A DNA stretch of 13,414 nt, from positions 1-13,414 of the forward strand of contig JAQCNK010000151.1 of the NCBI GenBank assembly GCA_028275075.1. The letters run 5' to 3'. Below the pieces are notes generated by a model. The model did no database searches. It saw only the letters and a program-made list of their open reading frames with translations, and was not told the origin of the DNA. Shown piece after piece: positions 13,312 through 13,414 of the stretch; the stretch's first letter is position 1; every line of letters starts with the position of its first letter. Source of the DNA: Haloarcula sp. (GTDB lineage: Archaea > Halobacteriota > Halobacteria > Halobacteriales > Haloarculaceae). The translations under genes were made by a program, and so were the position numbers.

Positions 13312-13414
13312 ATGAGTGATGTACTCGGGTGGATTCGCTGGCCGCTGATGTCGAAATCCATCGCCGCAGGAACCGGTCTCGGGAGTATCTACGGTGTCGC
13401 GAACGGAGAGTTCG
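13312..13414 (+). CDS. Start of an unknown, probably membrane-associated protein, cut by the window edge
   Basis: Only 34 codons are present: MSDVLGWIRWPLMSKSIAAG, then TGLGSIYGVANGEF. The alternation of small and hydrophobic residues (SIAAGTGLGSIYGVA) looks like the beginning of a membrane segment. The ATG has a clear TATA box at about -28, so the start is probably right. I do not recognise the family. It lies 123 bp behind gatA and looks separately transcribed. Confidence 0.6.
   Translation, partial: MSDVLGWIRWPLMSKSIAAGTGLGSIYGVANGEF

Noticed and set aside
1-13414. tRNA, rRNA or CRISPR array
   Set aside because: I saw no cloverleaf pattern, no rRNA stretch and no regularly spaced repeats. 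The three palindrome copies are irregularly spaced and lie in both orientations.

Overview
The window is a stretch of chromosome from a halophilic archaeon (class Halobacteria). The evidence is the high GC content, the strongly acidic proteins, an archaeal transcription factor B, a GatC-GatA pair, and start codons that mostly lie about 25-30 bases from a TATA-like box (leaderless style). The look of hisF, purL, tfb and gatA suggests a Haloarcula-type relative, but this is inference without a search. No RNA gene, CRISPR array or complete insertion sequence was seen.

Left part (1-4.7 kb): a possible gene start running off the left edge; then, on the minus strand, a membrane protein with two zinc ribbons and a CAP-like outer domain, and hisF (histidine synthesis). 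A 63-residue membrane protein lies on the plus strand, and purL (purine synthesis) on the minus strand. Two copies of an almost fully palindromic element of about 80 bp (219-295 and 2460-2541) sit directly behind the stop codons of the CAP-like gene and purL.

Middle (4.7-8.0 kb): a TetR-type regulator is divergent from a two-gene operon (DUF2071 plus a DCC thiol-disulfide protein), with a candidate operator between them. On the minus strand a winged-helix regulator and a three-helix membrane protein form a pair, followed by a small frameshifted gene. Then come a truncated third copy of the palindromic element and the wreck of a radical SAM/SPASM gene (N-terminal half gone, large internal deletion, two frameshifts).

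Right part (8.0-13.4 kb): a PHP-domain phosphoesterase and a glutaminase-less asparagine-synthetase-like protein form a tight operon. A NUDIX hydrolase and a TFB lie on the minus strand, and gatC-gatA (Glu-tRNA/Asp-tRNA amidotransferase subunits) on the plus strand. A new gene begins at the right edge.

Most genes are housekeeping. The parts least explained by known families are the palindromic element (three copies in under 8 kb, two of them tied to gene ends), the decayed SPASM gene beside its broken copy, the double-ribbon CAP protein, and the PHP/AsnB-like pair.
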